64,000 bases of DNA from Cladobotryum mycophilum. Taxonomy: Eukaryota; Ascomycota; Sordariomycetes; Hypocreales; Hypocreaceae. The stretch covers positions 3,844,001 through 3,908,000 of the forward strand of contig JAVFKD010000002.1 in NCBI GenBank assembly GCA_036429605.1. The letters are read 5' to 3'. Below the pieces are notes generated by a model, which searched no databases, had not been told where the DNA came from, and was given only the letters and a program-made list of their open reading frames with translations. Below, piece after piece: positions 33,994 to 46,380 of the stretch. Every line of letters starts with the position of its first letter. Position 1 is the stretch's first letter. The position numbers and the translations under genes are program-made.

Positions 33994-35540
33994 CTAGTTG
34001 TATGTGCGGGACAGGTTGCGAAGATACCAGTCTACCAGCTTTCGTCCCACCTTGGCCTCTGAAATGTGAATCAGGTCCTGCCATCCATTGTTAGCTTTAG
34101 TCACGCAAAATAATATCTCATGTAGTAAAACTTACTCCTTGCAGGGCATAGTCAAGGTCGCTAACATTGACCAGCTCGCCCTCCATCAATCCCTGGTCCT
34201 GCCACCTCAGCTGCTTAGTTCGCTGCTTGGTGACCAAGAGCCACGATCGCAGCTCCTCGGGCTTCACCTCGAGGAAGCCGGCCAACTTGGTCAGGTCCAT
34301 GGTGGTGTAGAGTCGGAGATAAGACTTGATAGTGGGGCTCCACATGTTGGTCTTGACTTCATCCATGAAGATGGCCAGGTGGTGCTCGACGGGGTCAATG
34401 TTGGACTCGGGGTTCTCAAAGTCGGGGGGAATGGGGGAGATGAACTTGGGGCAGGAGCTGCGGAAGAGCTCCTCGAAGATGGGGAGAGACTCGGGCCCAC
34501 CACGCTGCATCTTGAGCAGCTGGTCACCGTACTTCTCCTTCAGGGCGCTATGGATAGTGTCGTCGAGTCTGGTGGGGTGGAAAGCCACGCAGATGGCGAT
34601 CAGCGCATACATTTGCTCATTCTTCTTGGTGATGGAGTCGAACTGGGCGTTCTTCTGGAAGTTCTTGGTCCTGGAGACGTAGATGAGGATGTGGCTGAAC
34701 ATGCGGATGGCATCGGCGTATCGGTGCATCATCATGTAGGAGAAACCGACATAGTAGTATGTCGTGAAGTGGGCCGCCATGACACGGGCAAACATGGCCT
34801 TCTTGTTGAGCTCGATATCATCGAGAGTCTTGAGGGCAAGGCCAAAGTCACCGAGCAGGCAGTGGACTCGCAGGAGACCAATGATGGAAAAGTATCCCAA
34901 CATGCGGTAGAGGTTCTTGGAACCGTACTCGCCAGCAACGGCCATGGGCTCCTCGTTCCTCTTCATGGCAGCCAGCTGCTCGGTGATCTGGGATCGCTGA
35001 ATAAGCGAGTACAGGACGTTGAGGACACTGTAGCAGCCCCAGGTGTTGGGGTTCTCGCGCAGAATCTGGACGTCCTCCTCATTGTTTGCTTGTCTGGCAA
35101 TTCGGCATCTGTATGAGCTGAAGGAGTTGAACTGGTAGATGAACTCATCGATAACGTCCCAAGCCCAGAAGTACTAAAATGCTATGTTAGCCAATGAATC
35201 GCATGAATTGAAATTAATGGGCGGGACACACGGAAGGGGGCTCGAGATCAACTGGGCCGTCCGAGTTCAAAATGAAATGGAACAAGCTGCAGTAGGAATC
35301 GTAGCTCTGAAATTTAATCTCTAGAGGCGCGGAGAAATCTAGGGGCTGAGCGGCCTGAAGCAGACGGGACTGGATGTCGTCGGTCTGCTGGGCCATGTTT
35401 AGGGATGTCGTCTGGCTGAGCTCGTCGCCATCCTCGTACTGGACTTGCTCCTTGTACTCGGCCACCAGGGCCTCCTCCTCAACGTCACTATCATCAGCGA
35501 TCGCGCGGGCCGGGGCCGCTCCGTTCTGGTACGTCGCCAT
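33994..35540 (-). CDS. Eukaryotic translation initiation factor 3 subunit L
   Basis: Three exons join in phase: 35540-35232, 35173-34136 and 34077-33994, for 476 residues. The N-terminus is acidic (DDSDVEEEALVAEYKEQV). The middle has helical repeats (GCYSVLNVLYSLIQRSQI, KTLDDIELNKKAMFARV, HFTTYYYVGFSYMMMHRYAD), and the C-terminus a PCI-type module (LAGFLEVKPEELRSWLL) ending SEAKVGRKLVDWYLRNL. This is the eIF3l family sequence throughout, and the last 28-codon exon is needed to complete it. eIF3l is a non-core subunit of the 40S-bound eIF3 complex, present in filamentous fungi and absent from S. cerevisiae. The gene is divergent from ria1. Introns have GTGTGT and GTAAGT donors. Confidence 0.95.
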
Positions 35541-36222
35541 CTTGTCTGAGCGCCCGTCGTCGAGTTGTCGAGGCTGGAGAGGGGCAGCGTAAATTTTCGC
35601 CTTGTTAGGAGGGGCTTGAGGCTCTCGCGAATTTTCCCTTCCGTGACTGTTAGGGCTTGTGGCACCGAGACGGCGATAACCTTGTTAAGCGGTGTGGAAT
35701 AATGGACTGTTGCATGCGCTATGCAGTTATCGAGTGAAGTGTATACACGGAATAGAGTCGCTAAAGCGGGGTGTTGCTCCTTTGGGATAGTGGGGTTGAG
35801 ACATGGAGGGGCAAAAAAATGCTGGTGGGCTTACGTGAAGACATGAGCGATAGAGTGACTGAGCTTCCTCGCTTCTGCAGTTATTTTTCACCGTGAAACT
35901 GTTACTTCAACGCTTGAGGCATACCCAGTACATCTTCACTCTGAGTCACTTGGCTCATAAATAGCCACATTAGGCGAGATTACGAGGAGTCAGATACTTC
36001 GCTGAGTGGCGCAAGTTTGCAGCAGAAGAGTCACACGTTGAACCAGCGAGGCTAATCCACAAGGAGGATTTTCCGACCACCTCAGCTACTTATAACCCCG
36101 AATCTTGATTTCATTGCTGGATATTGAAATCTGGTGGAGCGGGAATAGAGGGAAAGCGTGCGTTCTACACTGTTCTTTAATGCTATAGACGTTATCTCGG
36201 GATCTCAGAATACTCTGTCAAA
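35541..36222. promoter_or_regulatory. Divergent promoter region of eIF3L and ria1
   Basis: 682 bp separate the start codons of two translation-related genes transcribed outward. The region presumably holds both promoters. The pairing suggests, but does not show, shared control of initiation-factor and 60S-maturation genes. Confidence 0.5.
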
Positions 36223-39200
36223 ATGCCTGTCGTTACGCCGGAGAAGCTAGCTAGTCTGCAAAAGCAGTCGCAAGATGTTCGAAACGTAGGTGATTGCATG
36301 ATATGCAGCATATATCAAGTCGGCTAACAAATGTAGATCTGTATCTTGGCCCATGTGGACCATGGCAAGACATCTCTCACAGACGCCTTACTTGCTACCA
36401 ATGGAATCATTTCACCAAAGCTCGCGGGCAAGATTCGATATTTGGACTCTAGACCAGATGAGCAGCTGCGAGGCATCACCATGGAGTCTTCTGCCATCTC
36501 ACTCTACTTTTCCATGCTTAGGAGATCTACACCAGATGCGACCCCTAAGCCCAAAGAGTACCTCATCAACCTGATTGATTCACCGGGACATATCGACTTT
36601 AGCAGCGAGGTCTCGACTGCCTCGAGACTGTGTGACGGTGCCTGTGTCTTGGTGGACGCAGTTGAAGGAGTCTGCAGTCAAACAGTTACAGTCCTTCGAC
36701 AGAGCTGGATCGAAAAGTTGAAGCCACTCCTCGTGATCAACAAGATGGACCGATTGATTACAGAACTTCAAATGACGCCGCAGGAAGCCTATGTTCATTT
36801 GAGCAAATTACTGGAACAGGTCAACGCAGTGTTGGGCAGCTTCTTCCAGGGCGAACGAATGGAGGAGGATTTGAACTGGAGGGAGCGAATGGAAGAGCGT
36901 GTCAACGCAGCAGCCGCGGCAAAAGCTTCTGCTACCAACGACCAGGCCAGTGATGCTGGAGAGTTGCAGTTTGAGGAGCTTGATGATGAAGATATCTATT
37001 TCGCCCCCGAAAAGAACAATGTCATTTTTAGCAGCGCCATTGACGGATGGGCATTCACATGCAGACAATTTGCTAGCCTGTACGAGAAGAAGCTGGGAAT
37101 CAAGAGAGGTGCCATGGAAAAAGTCATCTGGGGTAATTTCTACCTGGATCCAAAGACTAAAAAGGTTCTTGGGCCAAAACATCTCAAGGGCCGAAATCTC
37201 AAGCCCATGTTTGTTCAGCTGGTTCTCGAACCCGTGTGGACTGTGTACCAGGCCACCGTTGGCGGAGAAGGTGGTAAAGGAGATCCGGCTCTTCTCGAAA
37301 AGGTCACTAAATCTCTGAACATTTCGATACCTCCTCACATTGTCAGGGCTAGGGACCCGAGACTCTTGTTGACGACGGTATTCGCAAATTGGCTACCACT
37401 TTCAACTGCTCTACTCGTCTCCGTCATTGAATCATTACCAGCACCTGCGGCTGCACAGGCCGAAAGGCTCCCAGAAGTTCTAGACGAGTCTCCCGGCTCC
37501 GAATATATCGACAAATCAGTCAGAGAGGCCATGGTCTCGTTTAAAACGGACAAGTCAGAACCCGTTGTTGCCTATGTCAGTAAAATGGTCTCAGTGCCCG
37601 AAAGTGAGCTTCCAGAGAATAAGCGGAGGACTGGGCAAATGACTGGAGAAGAGGCAAGAGATCTTGCGCGAAGGAAGCGAGCAGAGGCCGCAAGAGTGCA
37701 GGCTGCTAATGAGCAAAATGAATTGAACGGCTTGACTGAAGCCGTTGAGGTTGTGGATGTTAACGATACAAACCAAGAAGTAGAAAAGGTTGATCCGGAG
37801 CACTTGATTGGTTTTGCAAGAATCTTCTCGGGAACTCTGTCGGTCGGTGATACCTTATACGTCATTCCACCCAAATGGACACCGGCGAACCCACACGCGG
37901 ACCCTGAGCCGCAGCAGATTACCGTCAAGTCACTATACATGTTCATGGGAAGAAATCTAGAGGCATTGGAGTCTGTCCCTGCTGGCGTTGTGTTTGGTAT
38001 CGGTGGATTAGAAGGCAAGATTCTCAAGTCTGGAACGCTCTGCAGTCGACTTGAAGGCGCTGTCAATCTGGCCGGTGTCAGCATGGTTGGCAAGCCGATT
38101 GTTCGCGTCGCCCTGGAGCCTGTCAACCCCGCCGACTTGGACAAGATGATTCAGGGACTGCATCTTCTTGTGCAGAGCGACCCGTGTGCCGAGTACGAGC
38201 AACTTGCCAGTGGTGAGCATGTCTTGCTGACAGCCGGCGAATTGCACCTGGAGAGATGTCTTGTGGATCTAAAGGAACGATTTGCTCGATGCGACATCCA
38301 GGCTGGCGAACCAATTGTGCCATACCGAGAGACTATTATCACAGCTGAAGAAATGAAGCCACCGGCGAACAAGGAACTTGGGCGTGGCGTTGTGGTTTCT
38401 AGCACAAGCTCAAAGCAGGTCACGATCACCATTCGCGTTCGACCGCTGCCATCTAATGTGACGGAATTTTTGTTGAAGAATGAGGATGCGATAAAGCAGC
38501 TATACAGTGTTCGAAAGCCGACGGACGGAGACCAGGGGGATATTGAGGAAGTCATTGAGGCTGATACAGATGTAACAGTCGGCAAAGCCTTGTCAATCGA
38601 GGATTTGAAGCAGCAACTACAAAAAGAGTTGGAGACGGGCAAGGGTCGCGAAAACTGGAAGAATTTGGTGGACCGTATTGCAGCCTTTGGACCAAGACGA
38701 ACTGGTCCCAATCTCCTTATTGATGCTACAAAGGAGGGCATTCTTCCCAGGGTCTTTACGGCAAACAAGGCTTCGGATTCTGCGCCTCAGATTGACGAGA
38801 CTCTGCATCCTAGCCACCTATCCGACAAGATCACGTACGCCTTTCAGCTTGGAACTGCTCAGGGACCATTGTGCAACGAGCCGATGCGGGGCGTTGCCGT
38901 TTTCATTGAGGATGTTTCGCTCAACTTATCAGAGGACGATGGCTCTGCCCGTGATAAATTGAGCAGACTTACTGGTGAGATTATCAGGACTTTTCAATCC
39001 ACTCTGCGCTCTGCCTTCCTGGATTGGTCGCCTCGTCTCATGTTGGCCATGTACACAGTCGAGATTCAAACATCAACCGAAGTTCTCGGCCGTGTGTACG
39101 ATGTCCTGACCCGCCGCCGCGGTCGCGTGGTGGCTGAAACGATGAACGAAGGCACCCCATTCTTCACCATCCAAGCCACGCTGCCGGTGGCCGAGAGCTT

Positions 39201-39459
39201 CGGCTTCGCGGACGAGATGCGAAAGCGAACCAGTGGCGCCGCGCAGCCGCAGCTCATATTTGCGGGCTACGAGATCCTAGACGAGGACCCGTTCTGGGTG
39301 CCTTTTACGGAGGACGACTTGGAAGATTTGGGCGAGCTGGCGGACAAGGAGAATGTGGCGAAGCGGTATATGGATGGCGTGAGGAGGAAGAAGGGATTGC
39401 TGGTTGAGGGCAGGAGTGAGGCTACGGATGCGGAGAAGCAAAAGACGTTGAAGAGGTGA
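36223..39459 (+). CDS. ria1: Ribosome assembly protein 1 / elongation factor-like GTPase (Ria1/Efl1)
   Basis: Exons 36223-36285 and 36337-39459 give 1061 residues. The GTPase motifs are intact: G1 AHVDHGKT (about residues 26-33), the switch GITMESS, G3 DSPGH (about 102-106) and G4 NKMD (about 156-159). An acidic insertion containing ELQFEELDDED interrupts the G domain region as in Efl1 and unlike eEF2. EF-G-like domains II-V follow, with GEHVLLTAGELHLERCL in domain III and QTSTEVLGRVYDVLTRRRGRV in domain V. There is no diphthamide-loop signature of eEF2. Efl1 works with Sdo1/SBDS to release Tif6 from pre-60S subunits in the cytoplasm. The S. cerevisiae protein is of similar length (about 1100 residues). 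The reading frame is clean throughout. Confidence 0.96.
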
Positions 39460-41082
39460 AACATGTTTGAGGAAAAAGACGGAGAAGGTGTTTCCGTGTT
39501 ACAGATCTGCGACATGTCATGATGGGAGGGGGCAAAAATGTTTTGTTATTCGTCTGGATGTGCCGTGAGCCCGAATCCTGAATTGTGACTGCCATGACGC
39601 CACTCATGTTGGGTGGTATTAAAAAAATATTCCGAGATGGAGCTACAACCAATGAAGCGAAAGCCAAAAGGTATTTGGCATGGCATTGCTGCAGAAGGGA
39701 TGGAGAAGAGAGGAGCAGGGATGTGAGAGTTGGATGGCATCGGTAGTTTCATGCAGGTGATGGAAAATGGATTTGTTCCCAAAACAAAGCCAAGTTGGTT
39801 TCTGCTAGTGACGTTGCCCAGGGGAGGGGGAGCCTTGCAAGCAGATTCGGATTCAATACGAGAGAAAAGGTGTCCGTCGCTTGGACAGCCATCTAGGGCT
39901 TGGAAATCTAGAGTGTGTATGATCAAAACACCCCACAGACAAGTCGGCAAACTCCATCACCATTTTTACAAGCTTTTGCACGATTTACATCTATGATTTA
40001 CAGGGACCAAAGCAAAAAGAAGTTGGTCTCTACTATGGCTCTGGGGGGAAGGGGGCACGTGTGGACGTCTCCATCCAAACATGGAATGGCTTCCCAATAT
40101 TTTACCCTTTTCAGAACAACGCCCCCCAGCTCTCGTCTCAGCGGCAGTCATCCATCATCACCCCGCATAAGGCTATCAGTTGATCCATCCATCAATAATC
40201 CCAAGCATTAACACCATATGGACGCTTAAGGAACAGCATACTTGCAGACGCACAGAGCTAGTAGGGCCACGCGACGGGGCTTGCCTTGGGCGTTATCTAC
40301 AACCCCTCTCGAGGCGCTTTTCTCTCCCTCTCTCTCTGTCCCGCCATTCTGGTTCTGGGTTCAGGTGGCGGGACGCCGTCATCAAAGTTTCCAAGCAGTT
40401 TCAAGTGAGAGTCCCTCCAAGTAGGAAGACGGCTCCACAGAAAAAAGTTGGAGTAACATGCCTAGGCGTGTGCCAACCTATTTCTCCATATGTGGCAATT
40501 TGTTTCTTTTTTTGCTTCTGGGATGATTTTAGAGCGTTCCCACTATTACAACAACACACACTATTCTTTCCAACTTAATGCACAACACTCAAGGGTAGGG
40601 TAGAAGGGGGAGAAAAGGAATCCCTTTGAGGGGGTCTCCATCGCCTTGCAGGAATGGAGGCGTCGCCGCCCACTCGCCCTTTTTTTGGGGTGTGAGGTTT
40701 ATGCTCCTGTAACTACTTGTTCGTTTTATTGAAACAAACCCTCTGGATGCGTGGCAATAGTTTCGAAAAGAAAGAAAGAAAAAAAAAGAAGAAGCAGCCC
40801 AGGATGGAGGCGTTCTGCAACCCAACAAAAAGGTGGTGCCAAACTGAAAAAAAAAAAAAAAGCCAAAAACCAAAAGGTTTCCCATTCAAAATAACAAGTT
40901 TCTTTTCTTTCTCCTTGTACCTTATTTATTTTACAGTATAGTTACCATCTATGGAATGTCCTCTTTTTCATCTTATGTGTGCTTCTTCTTCTTCTCCTTC
41001 TTCTGAGTAAAGGATCTTTTTGTTTTGTTTTGTTTCTTACATCAAACCGTCAAAAGGAAGAGAAAAAAGAAATTTGCCCGAC
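39460..41082. other. Gene-free spacer after ria1
   Basis: The first 100-200 bp are probably the ria1 3' UTR. Nothing else coding was recognised. Poly-A runs lie at about 40778-40788 and 40846-40861, and a CTT-rich run at 40983-41005 precedes the next gene. Confidence 0.45.
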
Positions 41083-42622
41083 ATGGTAAACGAACAAGGG
41101 AAAAGAGAGGTGGCCGTCGGGGTACTGGGAGGCGTTGGCATCGAGGCCATTGCCATGCTCGTCATTGTCGTCTCATTGACGGGCATGAGGCTCTGCATGC
41201 GGTTATGGATGCAGGGCTGGAGGAGACTGCGACTTGACGAGGCATTCACCATTGTGGGAGTTGTACGTGATGGGAGGGGCACTCCATGTTTGCATCCATT
41301 CTTGTACTTGTGCTGACAATCTGGATAGTTGCTGTATTTTGTCAAAGCATACATCACCATCATGCTTTCGTCCCAGACATTCTGGTTGGCGAATGATGAC
41401 ATGAGTGATGCTCATCGGGAAGCTTTACAGACGGACGATCGCGAATACCATCTAAGGTAAGCCTATATACTGCCCATCGTGAGCGGGCATCCTTCTAACC
41501 CCCATCACAGAGTCAGGGGATCGAAGCTCTTCTTCTACGACTGGATCAGCTACTCCGCCATGATATGGACCCTAAAAGCTGCATTTTGCGCATACACCGT
41601 GCAGCGCGTCGTATCGCCTCTCCAGCGCCTCCTCTACCACATCTTCGGGTACGCCAGCCTCGCCGTAAGCTTCGTCCTGGTGAACCTTTACCTCGCCGTC
41701 GGCTGCTGGCCGGTCTCGCACATGTGGCAGCTCAACCCGGACCCGGGATCTAAGTGCTACCCCGCCAACTCGGCGGTGCTGGTTTGGATGTACTACGGCT
41801 TCAATTTCGCGACGACCTTGTTCCTAGGCGTCATGGCGATGCCTGTGTTTTTTGGACCCGATCGCAGTGCATCGAAGGCTGTTTGGCGATTGTTGCCCCT
41901 TTTTGCTGGGGCCTTGGTGGCCGGTTTGGCCGTCACGAGGGCTATAGCACTACGCTCGGTAAGAGAACCCCCCCCCCCCCTTTTTCTTTTTCCAAAGATA
42001 TTGCGCTTTCAGCACTGGTGCCTAGCTTACACATCATCAGGGGAAGCCGAGATCAAAAGAAGTGGCAGCTTCTTGGGCGCTCTGGGAAGGCTTGGTTATT
42101 ATCATGATGCTCAACCTACCAGTGATCTGCTCGTGCTGGAAGAAAATGACCAACTCAGAGGCAGGTGAGCAAAAAGCTCCCGCGAACCGTCCAGATGGTA
42201 CGGAGCTAGCATCCATGCCTGCGGGGGCCAGGCCCGGAGCACACTCATCCCAGTCTTCAGGCTCCAGCCAGATCATTGTCGCGGACGAAGAGGAGAGCGT
42301 AGACATGCCGAAAAAGTATAAGACGACGGGCCCGCGACGAAATTCTGATCCGAACACACTCGATAGCCAGACGACGATGACCCTTGAGGGCTACAACACG
42401 TCGTCGGCAAGCCGCAGCAACTCGCTGATTCACCAAACACTCGAGGTGACCGTGAGCGAAGAGCACTGCGCACAGCCAGGGAGGGATGAATCTTGCAGGT
42501 CTTGTGGTAACTACACGAGGACCTGGTCGAGAGATGAGGATGCCGCCAGGCCAGCGCAGAGGAGCGAGTATTTCGCTGACCATATTCACACACATACACG
42601 TTGGGATCGGCGACAACACTAA
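41083..42622 (+). CDS. Integral membrane protein with fungal rhodopsin-like domain (PTH11-related)
   Basis: Four exons, 41083-41262, 41329-41456, 41511-41958 and 42041-42622, give 445 residues. Seven hydrophobic segments can be followed: LGGVGIEAIAMLVIVVSLTG, then the LDEAFTIVGVLLYFVKAYI region, WISYSAMIWTLKAAFCAY, YASLAVSFVLVNLYLAVGCW, AVLVWMYYGFNFATTLFLG, LLPLFAGALVAGLAVTRAI and ASWALWEGLVIIMMLNLPVI. A CWPVSHMW motif follows the fourth. This is the arrangement of the Rhodopsin_dom_fungi/SAT4-PTH11 family, whose members are putative GPCR-like surface receptors, some tied to host or surface sensing. The long cytoplasmic tail is Ser/Thr-rich and acidic with several possible phosphorylation sites. 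Intron 3 carries 13 C in a row (41968-41980). Ligand and G-protein coupling are unknown. Confidence 0.82.
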
Positions 42623-43279
42623 ACGGAACACTGATGATTTTTTGATTTTTTTTTTGGCGGGGAAGGAAAGGGAGTTTTGCTATGTGATTCTTTGTTTCTT
42701 TGTTTTTTTTGGGGGGTATGGGTCATTTCAAACGGCAGTGTGCCAGATCATGGTGGATTGGCAGACCCCTTTTCGGTAACTTGAGCCAACCTTTTGCTTG
42801 CTATTACCATCTACAGAGTATCTCTGATAGATTACCGCCAAATGATCATGAGCAGGTCTCATTTCCTTTCCTTTCCTTTCCTTTTCTTTTTTTTTCTGTT
42901 TATTCTATTCCTTTGCTTGATTTAAATTAGATCAATCTTCTTTTCTCTACAATAACGGGCTTTGAATCATCCATCCTCTTTGTCAGGCGTTTTGATCCCT
43001 TTGTGTGCCCGAGTTTAGCACTTGGTAGTGTCAGCCTATTTCTTTTAGGAAAGTCAACGGAAATGGCTTTGCGGAAGAAAGGTGTCAATATTAATGGGAA
43101 TGAACAAGGTGTCTTTGCTGTCTCTTTTTCCTTTACCGCTTGAGCATCTACGGTCCCCGATCCCCGACACCAGGGGGAAGGGGGATCAATACATGAAGGT
43201 CCCTCCCTCTATCTTGGGGGTTTTCTCATCCAACTCGGTAACATAACAGAGTGACGTATTTATCCAGCCCAAAGAAGTC
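42623..43279. other. Spacer with (TTTCC)n tract
   Basis: Contains a TTTCC pentanucleotide tract (about 42858-42885) and T-rich runs. No gene was seen. Confidence 0.5.
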
Positions 43280-44602
43280 ATGCCTACAACAAACTCTAGA
43301 GGGGGTCGTTCTGACGACGTAGAAGACGATCGTATGACAGACTCGGATGCCTTCTTTTCTTCCCCATCGCCAGAAGAGTCTAGGAGCGAATATGAAGCTT
43401 CCGAGGGCGATGTAGATGATGACAGTAATGAAGAAAGGCATTCCACACCAGTTTCACATGTCGCAACCAGAAGACCAGCGCGGGGGGGCCAGTCCTCAGT
43501 CCATCGATCGCGGTGGGCACAGACTGTTCGGTCCAGTACTGTATCAACAGAAGTTGGCATAGCCACAGAATATCCCGGACCAGAAGCACATAATCCCGAG
43601 CCGGGCTTGGTTGATGGCGACCCTCCTGCAATTCAACACCACGAGAGACCAAGACAGGGTTGCCGTGTTCCTAAAAGATTCCACCAGAGCCCCTTGCCGC
43701 ATAGCCCTCCTCCCTTCAAGGACCTCACCATACTAGAATTTTACCAAGTCTTTCCCCATGACCCCGCCGCGACTCTCTGCCTGCATCACTTCATCTGGCT
43801 CGCATGCGCATGGTTCTCCCGCCGACGAGGGGATCCAGAGCTGGACATAGCCAATCTCGCGCGGCAGTTTCCTCACAGCCGGGTAGACCACCAGCTCAGG
43901 TACATGCGCAACGACCTCGTCATGGCGGGCATCAGACAATACGACGAATGGCGCCAGCTGCCGCTCGAGGACCTCGTCGAAGAGCTCAAAGTGGAGATCC
44001 TGACCATTGAGCAGCGCATGAGGATCCTCCGTAGGAACACGATTAAGCGATACGGCAAGGCGCCCTCGTGCTGCTTGAATAACGGAAAGGCGCTGGTGTG
44101 TGGGTTCTGCACGGCGATGAAGTATCCCAAGGCCAATCTGTATGACCAGATGGGGGCGTTGGCGGGGAGGGCCACGCATGGGGAGATTCGCGAGGATGAG
44201 GAGTGGTTGATTAGCAGGTGGCCTGAAAGCACAGAGGATGGTCCTTGGCTCGATGCGGCGGATGCGTATGGATCAGTTGGCGGACTTCATTTCCTAGTGG
44301 ACGGCTGCGACAATCATGTCATGATCAAGTTTGCGTAGGTTGATTGATTGATATCACTGCCGGAGAGTGTGTGTATTAAGCGGACATGTTGCTAACAATT
44401 TGACAGATCAACCAGAGTCTCTCAACCCGAAAAACAGCGTCTCTGGGTGACCGGGAGAGGACCGTTGGATAAGCACATGTTTGACGAGCCACGGGTATTT
44501 AATCTGGTTGTTTGCTCGGCGGGGGACGGACAATGCGCCTGTCAAGCGGGTCGTGATGTTGGGTTGCTTGGAAGGGGGGATAGGCGCTCTGCTGAATCGT
44601 GA
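43280..44602 (+). CDS. Unknown protein, two exons
   Basis: Exon 1 (43280-44334) would end at an in-frame TAG if read through, but a GTAGGT donor lies there and an acceptor (TTGACAG) at 44406. Splicing joins in phase to a second exon (44407-44602) with protein-like sequence (QPEKQRLWVTGRGPLDKH, then EPRVFNLVVCSAGDG), giving 416 residues. The N-terminal 150 residues are acidic and disordered (Ser/Glu/Asp). The middle is ordered: FKDLTILEFYQVFPHDPAAT, then LCLHHFIWLACAWFSRR and RQFPHSRVDHQLRYMRNDLV. Four cysteines (SCCLNNGKALVCGFC) could form a metal site. I do not recognise a family. The run of seven G at 43472-43478 does not break this frame. Confidence 0.6.
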
Positions 44603-46380
44603 GGGCCTATTGTAGTGGTATAGGGTTGTTTATGAGTTGGTTGCCATTTGAAATTTGGTTGCCTACCCTCTCTCTTATACGGGTGGTGTTGGTGGAAAGG
44701 AGATATTGTTGTGTCAGATCATAGTGTGTTGGGTGATGGTGTAAAAGCCACGTGTTGGATGTATGTATGTATATATGTATGTACTCGAGTAATGCGATTA
44801 GTTCATGTTACAATACATATAATACGCTGTTAAGAAAATTCCAATTGTAAGCTTATATTTAGAATGTCTCTTGCACCATCAACCATGATAAGAGCTCTAC
44901 TCCGTCGTTGTCTTTTAATGCGCATCATATTAAACAATATTGTTGCATCACTACAGGGTAGCATTTCAAATGGGGTCTTGATAAGATGACGGGTGGTGAG
45001 AGGACAGACCAGGTTCACTTGTACCACCCGACTGGTATAGTACCAAGTAGTACGTACTTGCAGTACCTAGTAGGTTGCCATGCCAGACCCAGGGTAAATG
45101 CAAATACAAGCCCATTCAATCCACGAGGTTTAGCTGCACCGTTAGTGGATCTCTATTCCAAGTTGGTACTCGGACCCTGTTTGTTGGTTGATTGGTTGGT
45201 TGGCTGGTTTGATCTAAAGAGCCTTGAAAAGGAGACCCCACTCATTAAAAAACAGCCCTGGGAGCTGGGAAAAGAGTGCCTCCCCTCCCCCTGTTGTTGA
45301 TGCATCATTGGATCAATCAATTGATATGGATGGGATGACATGGATGATGAATGTAATACTTGTAGGAGGGTTGGACTTGGAATGGGTCCATGATACGAGT
45401 ACAGCCAACCAACCAACCGTCAAGACCAGGTCTAACCAAGGCCTCCAGCGTCCATCCACTGTTAGAGGTTACCAATCGCTGAGCCCCCCAGGCAGCGTAG
45501 GCACCTGTGCAGTTGTGCAGTAGCGCAGCTGGCCAGCCCTCCAGGCAACAGAGAGGCAGCCCTGGAGATGGATGATGATGCCCTGGGACGATGCCCTGGG
45601 ACGATGCCCTGGGACGATGCCCTGGAGACGGGAACCCTGAGGAGGTGGCCACCCATGGATCTCCCCCCGCTGACATCCCATCCAATGCGAGTTTGGAAGC
45701 ACTGGAAGTCTTCTACGGATTGGATTCAGATGCAACAGCGCCGCTCGGGTCGCCTCATTCACGGTGGAACCCGGACCTCATGGATCCATCCAGGACTGAC
45801 TCCATCCATCCATGGATCCCATTTCTTTTTCCTCTCTCACTCACGCACCCGCCCACTTCTCTCCTCTTACAAGAACTTGCTTCAAGTCAACAACAACAAA
45901 CAACGTCAGCATTTTGGTCTCAACCTTGTTTTACTTGTTCTTTTTCGCTCTCTCTCTCACTCTCACTCTCTTACTGTTTATATAATAACCATTAGTCTTT
46001 TCTTTTTTTCTTCCCCTTCTTATACTCTCTTTTTCTTTTACCTTTTTTTTGGACATACATCTTTTGCCTATTACAACTCTTCTTCTTTTTTCTTCCTCCT
46101 TCTCTTTCAAATTCAGTTCTTACAATCCAACCCACCCCCCACTCCGTCATATCTCGTTTTCGCGACATCTCCCGAAATCCTCGTCGCGTGCCCGCCGTCT
46201 CCGGATGTGCTGAATGCCCTGCAAAAGGAGTTCCATCCCACTCCCACTCCAACTCCCCCTCACGCCCGAACCGAAACACCATTCTCAAACAATATCATTC
46301 AAAAAAAAAAAAAGCAGTTTTATTATAGTGTTGCGCATGCGCCCCCGTCGCATTCATCCACCACCCAGTTCAAATCAATC
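44603..46380. other. Upstream region of DOT1 with minisatellite and pyrimidine tracts
   Basis: Apart from the 13-bp minisatellite listed separately, this holds long T/C-rich tracts (45820-45980 and 46000-46110) leading up to the DOT1 start. An open frame running from 45568 into DOT1 exists, but its upstream part is translated low-complexity DNA and I regard it as 5' leader. TGTA units occur at 44761-44783. Confidence 0.5.
45577..45628. repeat. 13-bp minisatellite, four copies
   Basis: The unit GATGCCCTGGGAC is present in four tandem copies starting at 45577, 45590, 45603 and 45616; the last ends with GAGA instead of GGAC. It lies about 750 bp upstream of the DOT1 start. Confidence 0.92.

Noticed and set aside
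34088..35116. 342-codon plus-strand open frame opposite eIF3L
   Set aside because: Antisense frame of a conserved gene; Gly/Val/Leu/Asp composition typical of such shadows.
45568..46380. Upstream extension of the DOT1 frame
   Set aside because: It would translate the minisatellite and long pyrimidine tracts; the DOT1 family starts at or near the MPLLGGK methionine.
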